64,000 bases of DNA from contig NZ_BSEN01000006.1 in NCBI RefSeq assembly GCF_027921845.1, positions 588,020-652,019 on the forward strand. The letters run 5' to 3'. Made by a program: the position numbers and the translations under genes. Under the pieces are notes generated by a model, which had not been told where the DNA came from, searched no databases, and saw only the letters and a program-made list of their open reading frames with translations. Of this stretch, positions 1 through 8,553 are shown piece by piece. The stretch is from Leifsonia poae (GTDB lineage Bacteria; Actinomycetota; Actinomycetes; Actinomycetales; Microbacteriaceae). Position 1 is the stretch's first letter, and each line of letters starts with the position of its first letter.

Positions 1-52
1 CGGGTACCGCCGCGGCCACCTTTGTTTCCCCGACACGCAGAAGAGAAGGCAG

Positions 53-1093
53 ATGAGCAACTCAACACCGGTCACCGAGGCGGTGATCCTCGAAGAGCGG
101 GGCGAAGCGACGGTGCGCAGCGCACCCGCGCTGAGATTCGCGCTCAGCAAGCTCGGCGGTGCCGCGATCAGCCTGGGCATGGTGATCGTGCTCGGATTCT
201 TCGCGTTCAAGATCTTGCCGGGCGACCCGGTCGCGGCGATCGCGCGCGAGCATCCGATGACCTCGGAGCAGATGGCGCAACTGCGGGCGCAACTCGGTCT
301 CGACAAGCCGCTCTGGCAGCAGTTCGGCGATTACATCGCCAACGTCTTCACTCTCAACTTCGGCCAGAGCTACGTCTACAAGCAGAGCGTCGCCTCGCTG
401 ATCGGCGAGTACTTCTGGAACACGATCCTGCTCACCGGCACGTCGGCCATTCTCGCGATCGCCCTCGGGCTCTGGCTCGGCCAGAAGGCCGGCTGGCGCC
501 CGGGCTCGGTGTTCGACAAGGTGACGACCAGCAACTCCCTCGTGCTCTGGTCGGTGCCCACCTTCTGGCTCGCGCTCATCCTCCTCATGGTCTTCGGCGG
601 CACGCTGCACTGGTTCCCGACCGGTGGCATGACCTCGCCGAACGCTCCCGACGATTTCCTGGGCCAGACCCTCGACGTCATCTCGCACATGGTGCTGCCG
701 GTGATCACGATGGTCGCCGTCGTCTACGCGCAGTACGTCATGGTGATGCGCGCATCCGTGATGGAGGAGAAGAGCGCAGACTATCTGGTCACCGCGCGGG
801 CGAAGGGGCTGAAAGACGACGACTTGCGCCGGCGTCACGCCGTTCCCAACGCGCTGCTGCCGACGGTCACGCTCGTCTTCATGCACATCGGCGGCCTGAT
901 CGCCGGTGCTGTGACCGTCGAGACCGTGTTCTCGTGGCCCGGGCTCGGCAAGCTCACGTACGAGGCCATCCAGGGCCCCGACCTTCCTCTGCTGCAGGGG
1001 ACCTTCGTGGTCTTCTCGGCGATCATCATCGTCATGAACCTCATCGCCGACTTCGTGTACCGTCGGCTCGACCCGAGAGTGAGGCGCGGATGA
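53..1093 (+). CDS. Peptide ABC transporter permease (DppB-like)
   Basis: Inner-membrane permease of a dipeptide/oligopeptide importer, 346 aa. After a hydrophilic N-terminus of about 40 residues there are about six membrane segments and the signature loop with RAKGLKDDDL (about residue 250), followed by the VETVFSWPGLGKL block typical of DppB/OppB. The start is chosen at ATG 53 because a purine-rich ribosome site (GAAGAGAAGGCAG) lies directly upstream. It is the first gene of an operon with a DppC-like permease (4-nt overlap) and a double ATPase. No binding protein is visible, so it probably lies upstream of the window. The family is certain; the peptide substrate is inferred from the neighbouring cell-wall hydrolases. 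Confidence 0.93.
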   Translation: MSNSTPVTEAVILEERGEATVRSAPALRFALSKLGGAAISLGMVIVLGFFAFKILPGDPVAAIAREHPMTSEQMAQLRAQLGLDKPLWQQFGDYIANVFTLNFGQSYVYKQSVASLIGEYFWNTILLTGTSAILAIALGLWLGQKAGWRPGSVFDKVTTSNSLVLWSVPTFWLALILLMVFGGTLHWFPTGGMTSPNAPDDFLGQTLDVISHMVLPVITMVAVVYAQYVMVMRASVMEEKSADYLVTARAKGLKDDDLRRRHAVPNALLPTVTLVFMHIGGLIAGAVTVETVFSWPGLGKLTYEAIQGPDLPLLQGTFVVFSAIIIVMNLIADFVYRRLDPRVRRG

Positions 1094-2007
1094 GCGGCTC
1101 CATCGCACCCGTCGCCCGCTCGCCGCGCAGCATGGCCTGGGCCCGGCGGCGTCAGGCGTTCGGCGGCTTCTGCCGCGAGTTCGCGCGCAGCCGCTCCGGC
1201 ATGGTCGGCATCATCTTCCTGGTCGTCGTCATCGTGCTGTCTCTGCTGGCGCCGGTGCTCGCACCGTCGTGGATGCTCGACGTGACCAAGCTGCTCGACC
1301 AGCCGCGGTTCGCGCCGCCATCGTTCGCGCATCCGCTCGGCACCGACGACCAGGGCCGTGAGCTCTGGGTGCGGATGATCTGGGGCGCCCGGGTGTCGCT
1401 GCTGGTCGGTTTCGCCGCGACGGCCGTGTCGATGGTCATCGGCACGATCGTCGGGATCGCCGCCGGGCACTTCACCGGGTGGACGGGCGGTCTGCTGATG
1501 CGCCTCATCGACTTCTTCCTGGTGCTGCCGTCGCTCATCCTCGCGATCGTGCTCTCCTCGGTTCTCTCTCGCGGTGTGTGGACGATCGTGATCGCCATCG
1601 GTCTCACCTCCTGGGCCGGCACCGCGCGCGTGGTGCGAGCCCAGACCCTGTCGGTGGAGTCGCGCGATTACGTCGAGCGAGCCCGCGTGCTGGGCGCCGG
1701 TCACTGGCACATCATCGTGAAGCATCTGCTGCCCGCCGTTCTGCCCCTCGTGCTCGCCAACACCACGCTCACCGTCGGCGCGGCGATCATCGCCGAGTCG
1801 ACACTGTCGTTCCTCGGGCTCGGTGACACGACGCTGCAGTCGTGGGGTTCCGTGCTGAAGAACTCCATGGATGTGTCGGCCGCCACGGCCGGCTACTGGT
1901 GGTACGTGCTCGTGCCCGGCATCGCGATCGTGCTGGTCGTGCTGGCGTTCACGCTCGTGGGTCGCGCGGTCGAGACCATCGTGAACCCGACGCTGAGGAG
2001 CCGCTGA
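1090..2007 (+). CDS. Peptide ABC transporter permease (DppC-like)
   Basis: Second permease of the importer, 305 aa. The N-terminus has the usual single membrane anchor (about residues 38-58) and the periplasmic HPLGTDDQGRELWVRMIWGA block diagnostic of DppC/OppC, then five membrane segments with the cytoplasmic RARVLGAGHWHI coupling loop. ATG 1090 overlaps the upstream stop codon by 4 nt (ATGA), which indicates translational coupling and settles the start, although the frame is open further upstream. The partner ATPase follows after one base. Heterodimer partner of the preceding permease. Confidence 0.93.
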   Translation: MSGSIAPVARSPRSMAWARRRQAFGGFCREFARSRSGMVGIIFLVVVIVLSLLAPVLAPSWMLDVTKLLDQPRFAPPSFAHPLGTDDQGRELWVRMIWGARVSLLVGFAATAVSMVIGTIVGIAAGHFTGWTGGLLMRLIDFFLVLPSLILAIVLSSVLSRGVWTIVIAIGLTSWAGTARVVRAQTLSVESRDYVERARVLGAGHWHIIVKHLLPAVLPLVLANTTLTVGAAIIAESTLSFLGLGDTTLQSWGSVLKNSMDVSAATAGYWWYVLVPGIAIVLVVLAFTLVGRAVETIVNPTLRSR

Positions 2008-2008
2008 C

Positions 2009-3655
2009 ATGCCGGACCTGATTTTCGACGACGTCAGCATCACCTACCGCACCGCCGGGCGCAACGACGAGGGTGAGATCGCCGCCGTCAAGAACGTCTC
2101 CCTCACCCTGCCTGCCGGCGGAACCCTCGGCATCGCCGGCGAGTCGGGTTCGGGCAAGTCGACGCTCGCGATGAGCGTGCTGCGGCTGCTGCCCGCCAAC
2201 GCGAAACTGAGCGGCCGGGTGCTGATCGGCGAGACGGAGGTGGCCGAGCTGCGCTTCGGCGAGCTTCGCGCTCTGCGGTGGGCGGAGGCATCCATCGTCT
2301 TCCAGGGCGCCATGCACTCGCTCAACCCCGTGCGCACGGTCGGTCAGCAGATCACCGAGGCGCTCGAGCTGCACGTCGCCGATGCCTGGCGCACCGACAA
2401 GGCGCGCAAGGCGCGGGTGGTCGAGCTGCTTCGCGCCGTCGACCTGGCCGCCGCGAAGTCCGACGCCTACCCGCACGAGCTTTCGGGCGGTCAGAAGCAG
2501 CGCGTCATGATCGCGATGGCCCTCGCCTGTGAGCCCGAGATCATCATCGCCGACGAGCCGACCACCGCTCTCGACGTGATCGTGCAGAAGCAGATCCTCG
2601 ACATGATCAGCACGCTCGTCACCGAGCGCGGCATCTCGATGTTGATGATCAGTCACGACCTGTCGGTGCTGGCGACCGCGTGCGAGCGCATCGCCATCAT
2701 GCGCGACGGCGACCTGGTCGAGGTCGGCGACGCCTACGAGGTCTGCACCGATCCGCAGCATCCGTACACGAGGCAGCTCGCTGAGGCCTTCCCCACGATC
2801 GGCGACCCAGCATCGCGACTGAATCCGGTGAGCCGCCGCACCGACGCTGCCGGGCCGGGCTCGCGCGTGCTCTCCGACGAGGTCGTTCTGGAGGCGCGCG
2901 GGGTCACGGTCACCTATCACGGTCGCGGCAAGCCCCTCGCAGCCGTGAAGGATGTGAACCTGAGTCTGCGACGCGGAGAGATCCTCGCGCTGGTCGGTCA
3001 GTCGGGCTCGGGAAAGACGACTCTCGCTCGCACCGTCGTGGGGCTGCAGCGCGCCGACGAAGGGTCCGTCATCCGCTTTCGCGGCAAGGACATCCCTCAT
3101 CGCGGTCGCGCACTGCGCGCCTTCCGCAGCGAGGTGCAGATGGTGCTTCAGGATCCGTCGGCCGCGCTCAACCCGAAGATCAGCGTCTACGAGTCGGTCG
3201 CCGAGGGCCTCCGGGTGCAGCGCTACACCGGCGACGAACAGGAGCGCGTGGCCCAGAGCCTCGCCGACGCGGAGCTCGTTCCGCCGGAGCGCTTCTTCCG
3301 GGCGATCCCCCAAGAGCTGTCGGGCGGTCAGCGGCAGCGCGCGGTGATCGCCGGCGCCCTCGCCGTGGGGCCGCAGCTGCTGGTCGCCGACGAGCCCGTC
3401 GCCTCGCTCGACGCCTCGGTGCGCGGCGAAATCCTCGCGCTGATCCTCTCCCTGCGCGACAGGCTCGACCTGAGCGCGTTGGTGATCACCCACGACCTCG
3501 GTCTCGCGTGGAACATCGCCGACACGGTCGCCGTCATGTACGAGGGCGAGATCGTGGAGTACGGACCGACCGAGCAGGTGCTGCTCGACCCGCAGCACCT
3601 CTACACCCGCCGGCTTCTCGCCGCGGCGCCCAGCATCGAGCGGAAGCTCGTATGA
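2009..3655 (+). CDS. Peptide ABC transporter, fused double ATPase (DppD-DppF type)
   Basis: Energising subunit with two complete nucleotide-binding domains in one 548-aa chain, as is common in actinobacterial Dpp/Opp systems. Domain 1 (about 1-265) has Walker [10 protein letters not shown], signature LSGGQKQR and Walker [13 protein letters not shown]. Domain 2 (about 290-548) has [17 protein letters not shown] and LLVADEPVASLD. Both end in oligopeptide-type C-terminal extensions (DPQHPYTRQL, DPQHLYTRRL). The ATG follows the permease stop by one base, with GAGGAG upstream. It overlaps the LD-carboxypeptidase gene by 4 nt, tying transport to cell-wall peptide processing. Confidence 0.94.
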   Translation: MPDLIFDDVSITYRTAGRNDEGEIAAVKNVSLTLPAGGTLGIAGESGSGKSTLAMSVLRLLPANAKLSGRVLIGETEVAELRFGELRALRWAEASIVFQGAMHSLNPVRTVGQQITEALELHVADAWRTDKARKARVVELLRAVDLAAAKSDAYPHELSGGQKQRVMIAMALACEPEIIIADEPTTALDVIVQKQILDMISTLVTERGISMLMISHDLSVLATACERIAIMRDGDLVEVGDAYEVCTDPQHPYTRQLAEAFPTIGDPASRLNPVSRRTDAAGPGSRVLSDEVVLEARGVTVTYHGRGKPLAAVKDVNLSLRRGEILALVGQSGSGKTTLARTVVGLQRADEGSVIRFRGKDIPHRGRALRAFRSEVQMVLQDPSAALNPKISVYESVAEGLRVQRYTGDEQERVAQSLADAELVPPERFFRAIPQELSGGQRQRAVIAGALAVGPQLLVADEPVASLDASVRGEILALILSLRDRLDLSALVITHDLGLAWNIADTVAVMYEGEIVEYGPTEQVLLDPQHLYTRRLLAAAPSIERKLV

Positions 3656-4623
3656 GTGCGCCGCTCCTTGGGGCCGACCGCTGTGCCTACCTGGACAGCG
3701 CGCCGCTGCAGCCGGGCGACCGGGTGCGCTTCGTGTCGCCGTCCGGGCCGGGCAGCGCCGAGAGCCTCGAGCGTGCGGTCGGCTACTACCGGGACTGGGG
3801 GCTGGATGTCGTGGTCGGCGATCACGTGCTCGACCCGCATCCCCGCGCCTCCTACCTCGCGGGTGACGATGACGGGCGCCGCCAAGACCTCGTCGACGCC
3901 TGGCTCGACCCGGATGCGGACGCGGTCGTGTGCATCCGCGGCGGCTACGGTGCGATGCGGCTGCTCGACGGCATCGACTGGGACCGGATGCGGCAAGCGG
4001 CTCTCCGCCGCGACGGACGGCCGAAACTCCTCACCGGTTCCTCGGACATCACCGCGCTGCACGAAGCCTTCCGTGTGAACCTGGATGTGCCGACACTGTT
4101 CTGCCCGATGGCCGGCAACGACGTCTTCCGCGATTCGGAGTTCGTGCGCGAGGACGTTCGCCGCTGGCTGCTCGAGGCGTGGCGCGGACGCGATATCGTC
4201 GGCCCGCGCACCGAAGTTCTCGTGCCCGGCGTCGCCGAAGGCCGGTTCACCGGAGGAAACCTCAGCCTGCTCGCGGGAGCCATGGGAGCGCCCGAATCGC
4301 TCGACCGGCCCGGCGGCATCCTGTTTCTCGAAGACGTCGACGAGGAGCCGTATCGGATCGACGGATTCTTGACCCAGCTCGGCCGCGCCGGCCGCCTGGG
4401 TGACGCAGCGGCGGTGGTGCTCGGCTCCTGGCACGAGTGCGGCGATCTCGGCGCGATCCGGGCGCTCGTCGACGAGCTGCTGCTGGACCTGGGCGTCCCC
4501 GTGCTGTGGGAGCAGGGTTTCGGACACGATCCGAACGCACTCAGCGTCCCGCTCAATGTCGACGGATCGCTGATCGCCCGTGCGGGAGAGCCCGAGCGCC
4601 TGGTCGTCGGGGGCTCGCTCTGA
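3652..4623 (+). CDS. LD-carboxypeptidase (S66 family, LdcA-like)
   Basis: Cytoplasmic serine peptidase of family S66 (muramoyltetrapeptide carboxypeptidase), 323 aa. The family removes the terminal D-Ala from L,D-linked murein tetrapeptides during peptidoglycan recycling. The nucleophile elbow is GSSDITALH (about residues 124-132), where most relatives have GYSD or GFSD. The C-terminal half carries GGNLSLL, the acidic LEDVDEEPYR block and the GHDPN histidine motif, giving the expected Ser-Glu-His set. ATGA overlap with the ATPase gene fixes the start. Its position inside a peptide-import operon implies that the imported peptides are murein-derived. LdcA-type peptidases also include MccF-like enzymes that cleave peptide-nucleotide antibiotics, so immunity is a less likely alternative. 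Confidence 0.88.
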   Translation: MSAPLLGADRCAYLDSAPLQPGDRVRFVSPSGPGSAESLERAVGYYRDWGLDVVVGDHVLDPHPRASYLAGDDDGRRQDLVDAWLDPDADAVVCIRGGYGAMRLLDGIDWDRMRQAALRRDGRPKLLTGSSDITALHEAFRVNLDVPTLFCPMAGNDVFRDSEFVREDVRRWLLEAWRGRDIVGPRTEVLVPGVAEGRFTGGNLSLLAGAMGAPESLDRPGGILFLEDVDEEPYRIDGFLTQLGRAGRLGDAAAVVLGSWHECGDLGAIRALVDELLLDLGVPVLWEQGFGHDPNALSVPLNVDGSLIARAGEPERLVVGGSL

Positions 4624-5462
4624 TGGCCGGCGATTCGCGCGCCATCGACCTGCCGGCTCTCGACCCTCGGATGCGGTGGTCGCTGAGCGTCCTCGACGCC
4701 GGCGACGGGCGTGTGCTCGCCTCGCACACTCCCGACGTGGTCTGCGAGACGGCGAGCGTCGGCAAGGTGTTCCTGCTGATCGAGGTGGCTCGCCGGCTGG
4801 AGTCGGGCGAGCTCGACCCCGACCAGCGCATCCAGATCCCCGATGAGCACCGCGTCGCCGATTCCGGACTGCTATACCGGATGCGCGATCAGCGCGTGAC
4901 GGTCGCCGACGCCGCCCTGCTGGTCGGCGCGGTCAGCGACAACCTCGCCACCAATGCGCTTCTGTGGCTGTGCGGCCTCGACGAGGTGCGAGCAGTCGCC
5001 CCCGCGCTCGGCTTCGCGAACACGTCACTGCACGACTACATCCGCAACGAGCGCACCCCTGACCTGCCGTGGACCCCGTCGTATGGAACGGGCGCAGAGC
5101 TCGCCGAGCTGATGCGCCGTCTCGGTGTGGGTGATGTCATCTCCCGTGCCGTCAGCGACCGTGTGCTCGACTGGCTGGCAGCGGATACGGACACCTCGAT
5201 GGTCGCCGACTCCCTCCTGCTCGACCCGCTCGCGCACGTCGAGCCGGAGTACCAGGGCATGGTGCTCCGCCACAAGACCGGCAGCACGTCGTTCGCGCGC
5301 ATCGACATCGGCCACCTCACCGGACCGGCCGCATCCGTCGCCTACGCCGTCGCGGCCAATTGGAAGGATTCCGACGACGATCTCCGGGCTCCCGCGCTCG
5401 ACGCCATGCACGCGATCGGCGAACAGCTGCGCAGGTATGTGACCGGGAGCGCCCGGTCGTGA
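4623..5462 (+). CDS. Serine hydrolase of the class A beta-lactamase fold (first of pair)
   Basis: 279-aa protein with the three active-site motifs of the serine beta-lactamase/DD-peptidase fold: SxxK as SVGK (about residue 43), SDN (about 105) and KTGS (about 225). There is no signal peptide, lipobox or membrane segment, so it should act in the cytoplasm, unlike true beta-lactamases. Its start overlaps the LD-carboxypeptidase stop by one base. A cytoplasmic peptidase or amidase acting on imported cell-wall peptides fits the operon. This is an inference, as no substrate is proven for this subgroup. The omega-loop ExxxN motif of penicillinases is not evident. Confidence 0.82.
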   Translation: MAGDSRAIDLPALDPRMRWSLSVLDAGDGRVLASHTPDVVCETASVGKVFLLIEVARRLESGELDPDQRIQIPDEHRVADSGLLYRMRDQRVTVADAALLVGAVSDNLATNALLWLCGLDEVRAVAPALGFANTSLHDYIRNERTPDLPWTPSYGTGAELAELMRRLGVGDVISRAVSDRVLDWLAADTDTSMVADSLLLDPLAHVEPEYQGMVLRHKTGSTSFARIDIGHLTGPAASVAYAVAANWKDSDDDLRAPALDAMHAIGEQLRRYVTGSARS

Positions 5463-6274
5463 CAGTCGCGTTCGAGGAGCACGAGAGTGAGCTGCCGGGC
5501 CTCCGGTTCTCCGCTCTGGCGGTCGATGTCGACACCGGGGCGACGGTGTTCGGCCACCAACCGGACCTCGTTCTCAACACCGCGAGCGTGGGGAAGATCT
5601 TTCTGCTGCACCGCCTCCTCACCGAGGTAGACGCCGGCGCTCGGTCGCTCGAAGATCGCGTCACCCGCAGACCGGCGGAGTGGATGGACAACTCCGGTCT
5701 CTGGTATCTGCTGCAGGCTGACACGCTGTCGCTCTACGACGTTGCGGCGTTGATCGGTGCGGTCAGCGACAACGCGGCGACGAACACGCTGTGCCGGGTC
5801 ATCGGGCTTCCCGTCGTGCAGGAGCACACGCGCGACCTCGGATACCTGTACTCCGGTCTCGACGACATCGTGCGCTGGCCGCTGCCTCCCGGCGCTCCGC
5901 GCAGGCTCTCGCACGCAAGCGCTGAAGATCTCGTCCGGTTCGTCACGCGCACTGCGACGGCCGCCGACCTCAGCCCCGCATCCGCCGACACCCTCCAGCG
6001 GTGGCTCGGAGCGGGCATGGACCTCTCCATGGTGGCGTCGGCATTCGGCCTCGACCCGCTCGCCCACTACTTCTTCGATCACGGTGTCTGGCTGTGGAAC
6101 AAGACCGGCACGATCTCCACCGTGCGGGCCGACACCGGCCTGGTGATGTCCCCCGACCGCCGCATCGCGTATGCCGTGCTCGCCAATTGGGAGAGCGGCA
6201 TGGACGTGCGCGACCGCGCCCTCGCGCTCATGCGAACGGCCGGTGACGAGCTGCTCAGGCAGCTCGCAGCCTGA
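5459..6274 (+). CDS. Serine hydrolase of the class A beta-lactamase fold (second of pair)
   Basis: 271-aa paralogue of the preceding gene with the same motif order: SVGK, SDN and NKTGT. It too lacks an export signal. The GTG start forms a GTGA overlap with the previous stop, which indicates coupling. The two copies share architecture (VxxD-G at the N-terminus, SVGKxFLL, VGAVSDNxATN, NWxS near the C-terminus) but are clearly diverged, so this is an old duplication, perhaps with two peptide specificities or a heterodimer. Function is inferred from fold and context. Confidence 0.82.
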   Translation: MTVAFEEHESELPGLRFSALAVDVDTGATVFGHQPDLVLNTASVGKIFLLHRLLTEVDAGARSLEDRVTRRPAEWMDNSGLWYLLQADTLSLYDVAALIGAVSDNAATNTLCRVIGLPVVQEHTRDLGYLYSGLDDIVRWPLPPGAPRRLSHASAEDLVRFVTRTATAADLSPASADTLQRWLGAGMDLSMVASAFGLDPLAHYFFDHGVWLWNKTGTISTVRADTGLVMSPDRRIAYAVLANWESGMDVRDRALALMRTAGDELLRQLAA

Positions 6275-6316
6275 CGGCCTGTGATACTGCTGTCTATGTC
6301 TTCGGAAAGGCGAGAT

Positions 6317-6952
6317 GTGAAACCCGTCGACCTCAACAGCCCGCACGAGCGATACGACGCCCGAGTGCAGCGCCGGTCGGCGCTGGTGCTGAAGCGTCGC
6401 GTCATCGAGCAGGAGCGCGAACAACTCTCGCACGCCCTCGACTGGGCACGCGACGACCCGGCATTCGAACGCATCGCCGGATCCATCGTCGCCGCCCGTC
6501 GCCGTTTCGTGCTCGGAGCCGCGAAGTCGTTCACGTTCGCATCCCTGCTGGCGATGGACCTGAGCGCCGGCCTGGCCAACGTCACCCTCATCGACGGCAC
6601 CATCGTGCGGCCGTTGGATGTGCTCAGCGACGTTCGCGCCAGCGATGTGCTGGTGGCCTTCTCGCTCGCCCGGTACCGCAAATACACGATCGACATGGCC
6701 GAGCTGTTCAAGAAGGCCGGCGGCACCCTCGTGGTGATCACCGACGCTCCGGATGCGCCCCTCGTCGCCATCGCAGACGAGTGCCTCGTCGTCGACACCG
6801 CGAGCGCATCCTTCGCCAACTCGCCGACGTCTGTGGCGCTCGTCATCCACATCCTCACCACCCTCACCACGGCGAGCGCGAAAGGCGCCGGCCGCCGTCT
6901 GCTCGAACGCGACAGGCTCGGCGATCAGCTCGGTCTGTACGTCGACGAGTGA
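6317..6952 (+). CDS. SIS-domain protein, RpiR/MurR-like
   Basis: 211-aa protein dominated by a SIS (sugar isomerase) phosphosugar-binding domain (about residues 60-190; LGAAKSFTFASLLAMDL, then DVLVAFSLARYRKYT and TLVVITD). In RpiR/MurR regulators this domain follows an N-terminal helix-turn-helix, but here only about 45 residues precede it, too few for a normal HTH. It may sense or isomerise an amino-sugar phosphate such as MurNAc-6-P, which would suit a muropeptide operon. GTG 6317 is preferred because GGAAAGG ends 6 nt upstream; ATG 6296 and GTG 6281 are in-frame alternatives. Last gene of the operon. Confidence 0.72.
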   Translation: MKPVDLNSPHERYDARVQRRSALVLKRRVIEQEREQLSHALDWARDDPAFERIAGSIVAARRRFVLGAAKSFTFASLLAMDLSAGLANVTLIDGTIVRPLDVLSDVRASDVLVAFSLARYRKYTIDMAELFKKAGGTLVVITDAPDAPLVAIADECLVVDTASASFANSPTSVALVIHILTTLTTASAKGAGRRLLERDRLGDQLGLYVDE

Positions 6953-6983
6953 CGCGCGCCGCGGCGCGGCCTAGGCTTGCGCG

Positions 6984-7109
6984 GTGGACGTGATCGCGTA
7001 CCCGTGGTTCGCAGTGGTCCTCGCCGTGCTCGTTGTCAGTGCCGGCGTGAAAGGGATGAGCAAATCAGCGAGATTCGTCGGCGGTGCGTACTGGTCTAGT
7101 GAACACTGA
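6984..7109 (+). pseudogene. Truncated leaderless gene, membrane-protein start
   Basis: A TAGGCT -10 box (6972-6977) sits 7 nt before GTG 6984, the spacing of a leaderless actinobacterial transcript. The frame encodes 41 aa beginning with a hydrophobic segment (FAVVLAVLVVSAGV) and then basic residues, and stops at 7107-7109 where sequence composition changes. I read it as the 5' end of a host membrane-protein gene cut off by the decayed island that follows. It could also be a genuine 41-aa small membrane protein. Confidence 0.35.
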
Positions 7110-7122
7110 AGGCGAACGCTCT

Positions 7123-7208
7123 GCTGGCCATGGTCGAAGACGATGTCGTCCCGTCTCTTACCCTCGCACGCCGCCATACCTGACCAACGACCGGTGGCGA
7201 AACGCCTT
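7123..7208 (+). repeat. Direct repeat copy 1 (integrase fragment)
   Basis: About 86 bp nearly identical to 8467-8553, with only a handful of substitutions and one 1-nt deletion. In one plus-strand frame both copies encode RTPPYLTND, resembling the inter-domain linker and start of the catalytic domain of a phage-type tyrosine integrase. In this copy the deletion (CGACCGGTGG against CGACCAGGTGG) shifts the frame, and the match ends soon after, so the copy is dead. Confidence 0.7.
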
Positions 7209-7289
7209 CGAGGGCCTCTTCGTAGAGGCGGGTAAAATCCTGCTGAACATAATCGGGTTGGGCTCGTGTTACGCCCTCGTTACGACCAA

Positions 7290-7595
7290 ATGGTGAACAT
7301 GCAAGGATTTCTGAACTGGATCTCGATCGGTGCCCTACCGCTCGCCTCCGCCAGCATTGCCTTCGTGGCACTCCTGATGCTCGACCACAACGCCAGCGAA
7401 TCGAGCCGACGAGACGGTGCTCGCGCCATCATCATCACTGGAGTGATCGCACTGGTGTGCTCGCTATACCTCGCAGGAGCGCCGGTGATCCAACCTATGT
7501 GGTTGCAATATCTGATTCTCATCGGCGGCGCATTCTGCGTCGGGATTCTCATACATCTGCTGGTCTCAAGACTATTCGGACGCCCTAGCGAATAA
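7290..7595 (+). CDS. Small predicted membrane protein, unknown function
   Basis: 101-aa protein with three predicted membrane helices (about residues 10-32, 49-69 and 74-94), a charged loop ESSRRDGAR between the first two, and a basic C-terminus. Base composition is visibly less GC-rich than the flanking operon, as is much of this island. No strong ribosome site is seen; ATG 7299 or GTG 7266 are alternative starts. I do not recognise the family. It sits between two copies of an integrase fragment and may be accessory-element cargo. Confidence 0.45.
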   Translation: MVNMQGFLNWISIGALPLASASIAFVALLMLDHNASESSRRDGARAIIITGVIALVCSLYLAGAPVIQPMWLQYLILIGGAFCVGILIHLLVSRLFGRPSE

Positions 7596-7963
7596 GGAAA
7601 CCTGCCAAACCGAAATTGGCGTGACGGTCGCGGGAATGCGACGGGCCGCGACCGCCCTTGGTTATGCGGCGTGCTCAGCTCGGCTGGCCGTTGCGCGTGG
7701 CATCGCCAGCGACGCGTGGACGCGGACAATCATTACCTGCGGCGGCGGCTGTCTAATCAACGGGCACGAACTCATTCGCGACACAACACGTTTGATGGTT
7801 GCGAGCGTGTCGTCTCCGGAGGGTGCGCGGGAAACGACACTGCCCGATACCGGCCCACTGTGCCGCGGGTCGGAGCTGCTTTCGATCACCGCGACCGGTA
7901 CGGGTGGGCCGAGCGGTGTCCCGCGCGACTCACCGAAGCGGACAGCACGTTCAGTCGTCCGGA
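7596..7963. other. Gap with no supportable gene
   Basis: About 370 bases between the small membrane protein and the broken minus-strand gene. Overlapping open frames exist on both strands, but none shows a recognisable domain, a ribosome site or coherent codon use. Treated as island debris. Confidence 0.5.
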
Positions 7964-8176
7964 ATGAATGATGCCGCCATCTATTGTCGACCACTCGTGA
8001 GGAAGGTCGCTTAAGGCGCGGAATCGGGTCTCGATCTGATGGCTCGCGGGGTCTGGCTCTTCGTAGGTGGTCCAGAGAGCACCGATCTGATTCTCGATCC
8101 GGGTTGACAGGTCTGCGATGAGGCTCGATGCGCGAGTGAACTTGGCTTCGATTGTCGCGCGCTGGATCGTACCCAT
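7964..8176 (-). pseudogene. 5' fragment of an RSALDHLA-type hypothetical gene
   Basis: ATG 8176 opens a frame whose first 71 residues fit the N-terminus of a widespread family of uncharacterised actinobacterial proteins: KFTRASSLIADL, then TYEEPDP and RALSDLPHEWSTIDGGIIH. In intact members the next residues are typically N-LRSALDHL; here the match stops at that point (about 7964) and unrelated sequence continues to a stop near 7886. It is therefore 3'-truncated. The family assignment comes from remembered consensus, not a search. Confidence 0.5.
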
Positions 8177-8197
8177 GAATGCGAGTCTCTCGCCTGG

Positions 8198-8443
8198 TTA
8201 CCGAAAAGGGATTTCTGACCTGCTGATAAGGGGTTGCACTGCCGGGTCGAACCACTTCGTGGACGTTCCCTCGAAGTAGTCGCGCAGCGCCGCGACGTTG
8301 CGCTCCTGGTGGGGTCCAGGACCAACTCGAACCTCTGTTATCGCATCGCGGTTGATCGGAATCACCCAGTACGGGACGATCAGGCCGGTGGCATCGACCC
8401 GGAACCCAGGAGCACCTCTGTCGAGCTCAGAGTTGACCGTCAT
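8198..8443 (-). pseudogene. 3' fragment of a DUF2971-like gene
   Basis: 81 codons from ATG 8443, resembling the C-terminus of DUF2971 proteins: FRVDATGLIVPYW, AITEVRVGPGPHQERNV and the terminal SRSEIPFR. DUF2971 genes are typically accessory or defence-island cargo. The N-terminal two thirds are missing, because upstream sequence passes into the integrase-fragment repeat at 8467. It ends 21 nt before the next broken gene on the same strand. Probably non-functional. Confidence 0.5.
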
Positions 8444-8466
8444 CGTCGGAGTCTTCTGGTATCCGC

Positions 8467-8553
8467 GCTGGCCATCGCCGAAGACGATGTCGTCCCGTCC
8501 CTTACCCTCGCACGCCGCCATACCTGACCAACGACCAGGTGGCGAAACGCCTT
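8467..8553 (+). repeat. Direct repeat copy 2 (integrase fragment)
   Basis: Second copy of the repeat at 7123-7208, 87 bp, in the same orientation and 1344 bp away. This copy keeps the longer integrase-like frame. The pair could result from two element insertions, or from a duplication whose intervening 1.3 kb holds the DUF2971 and RSALD fragments. Confidence 0.7.

Noticed and set aside
22-1089. Upstream extension of the DppC-like frame
   Set aside because: The region encodes the DppB-like permease in another frame. The ATGA overlap at 1090 gives the natural start.
4623-6274. The two serine hydrolases as beta-lactamase resistance genes
   Set aside because: Both have SxxK, SDN and KTG motifs but no secretion signal and no clear omega-loop Glu motif, and they sit in a peptide-import operon. 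A resistance label is not supported.
7621-7971. Plus-strand frame of about 116 codons in the island
   Set aside because: No ribosome site, no domain, and mixed codon use; overlapping frames on the other strand are equally long.
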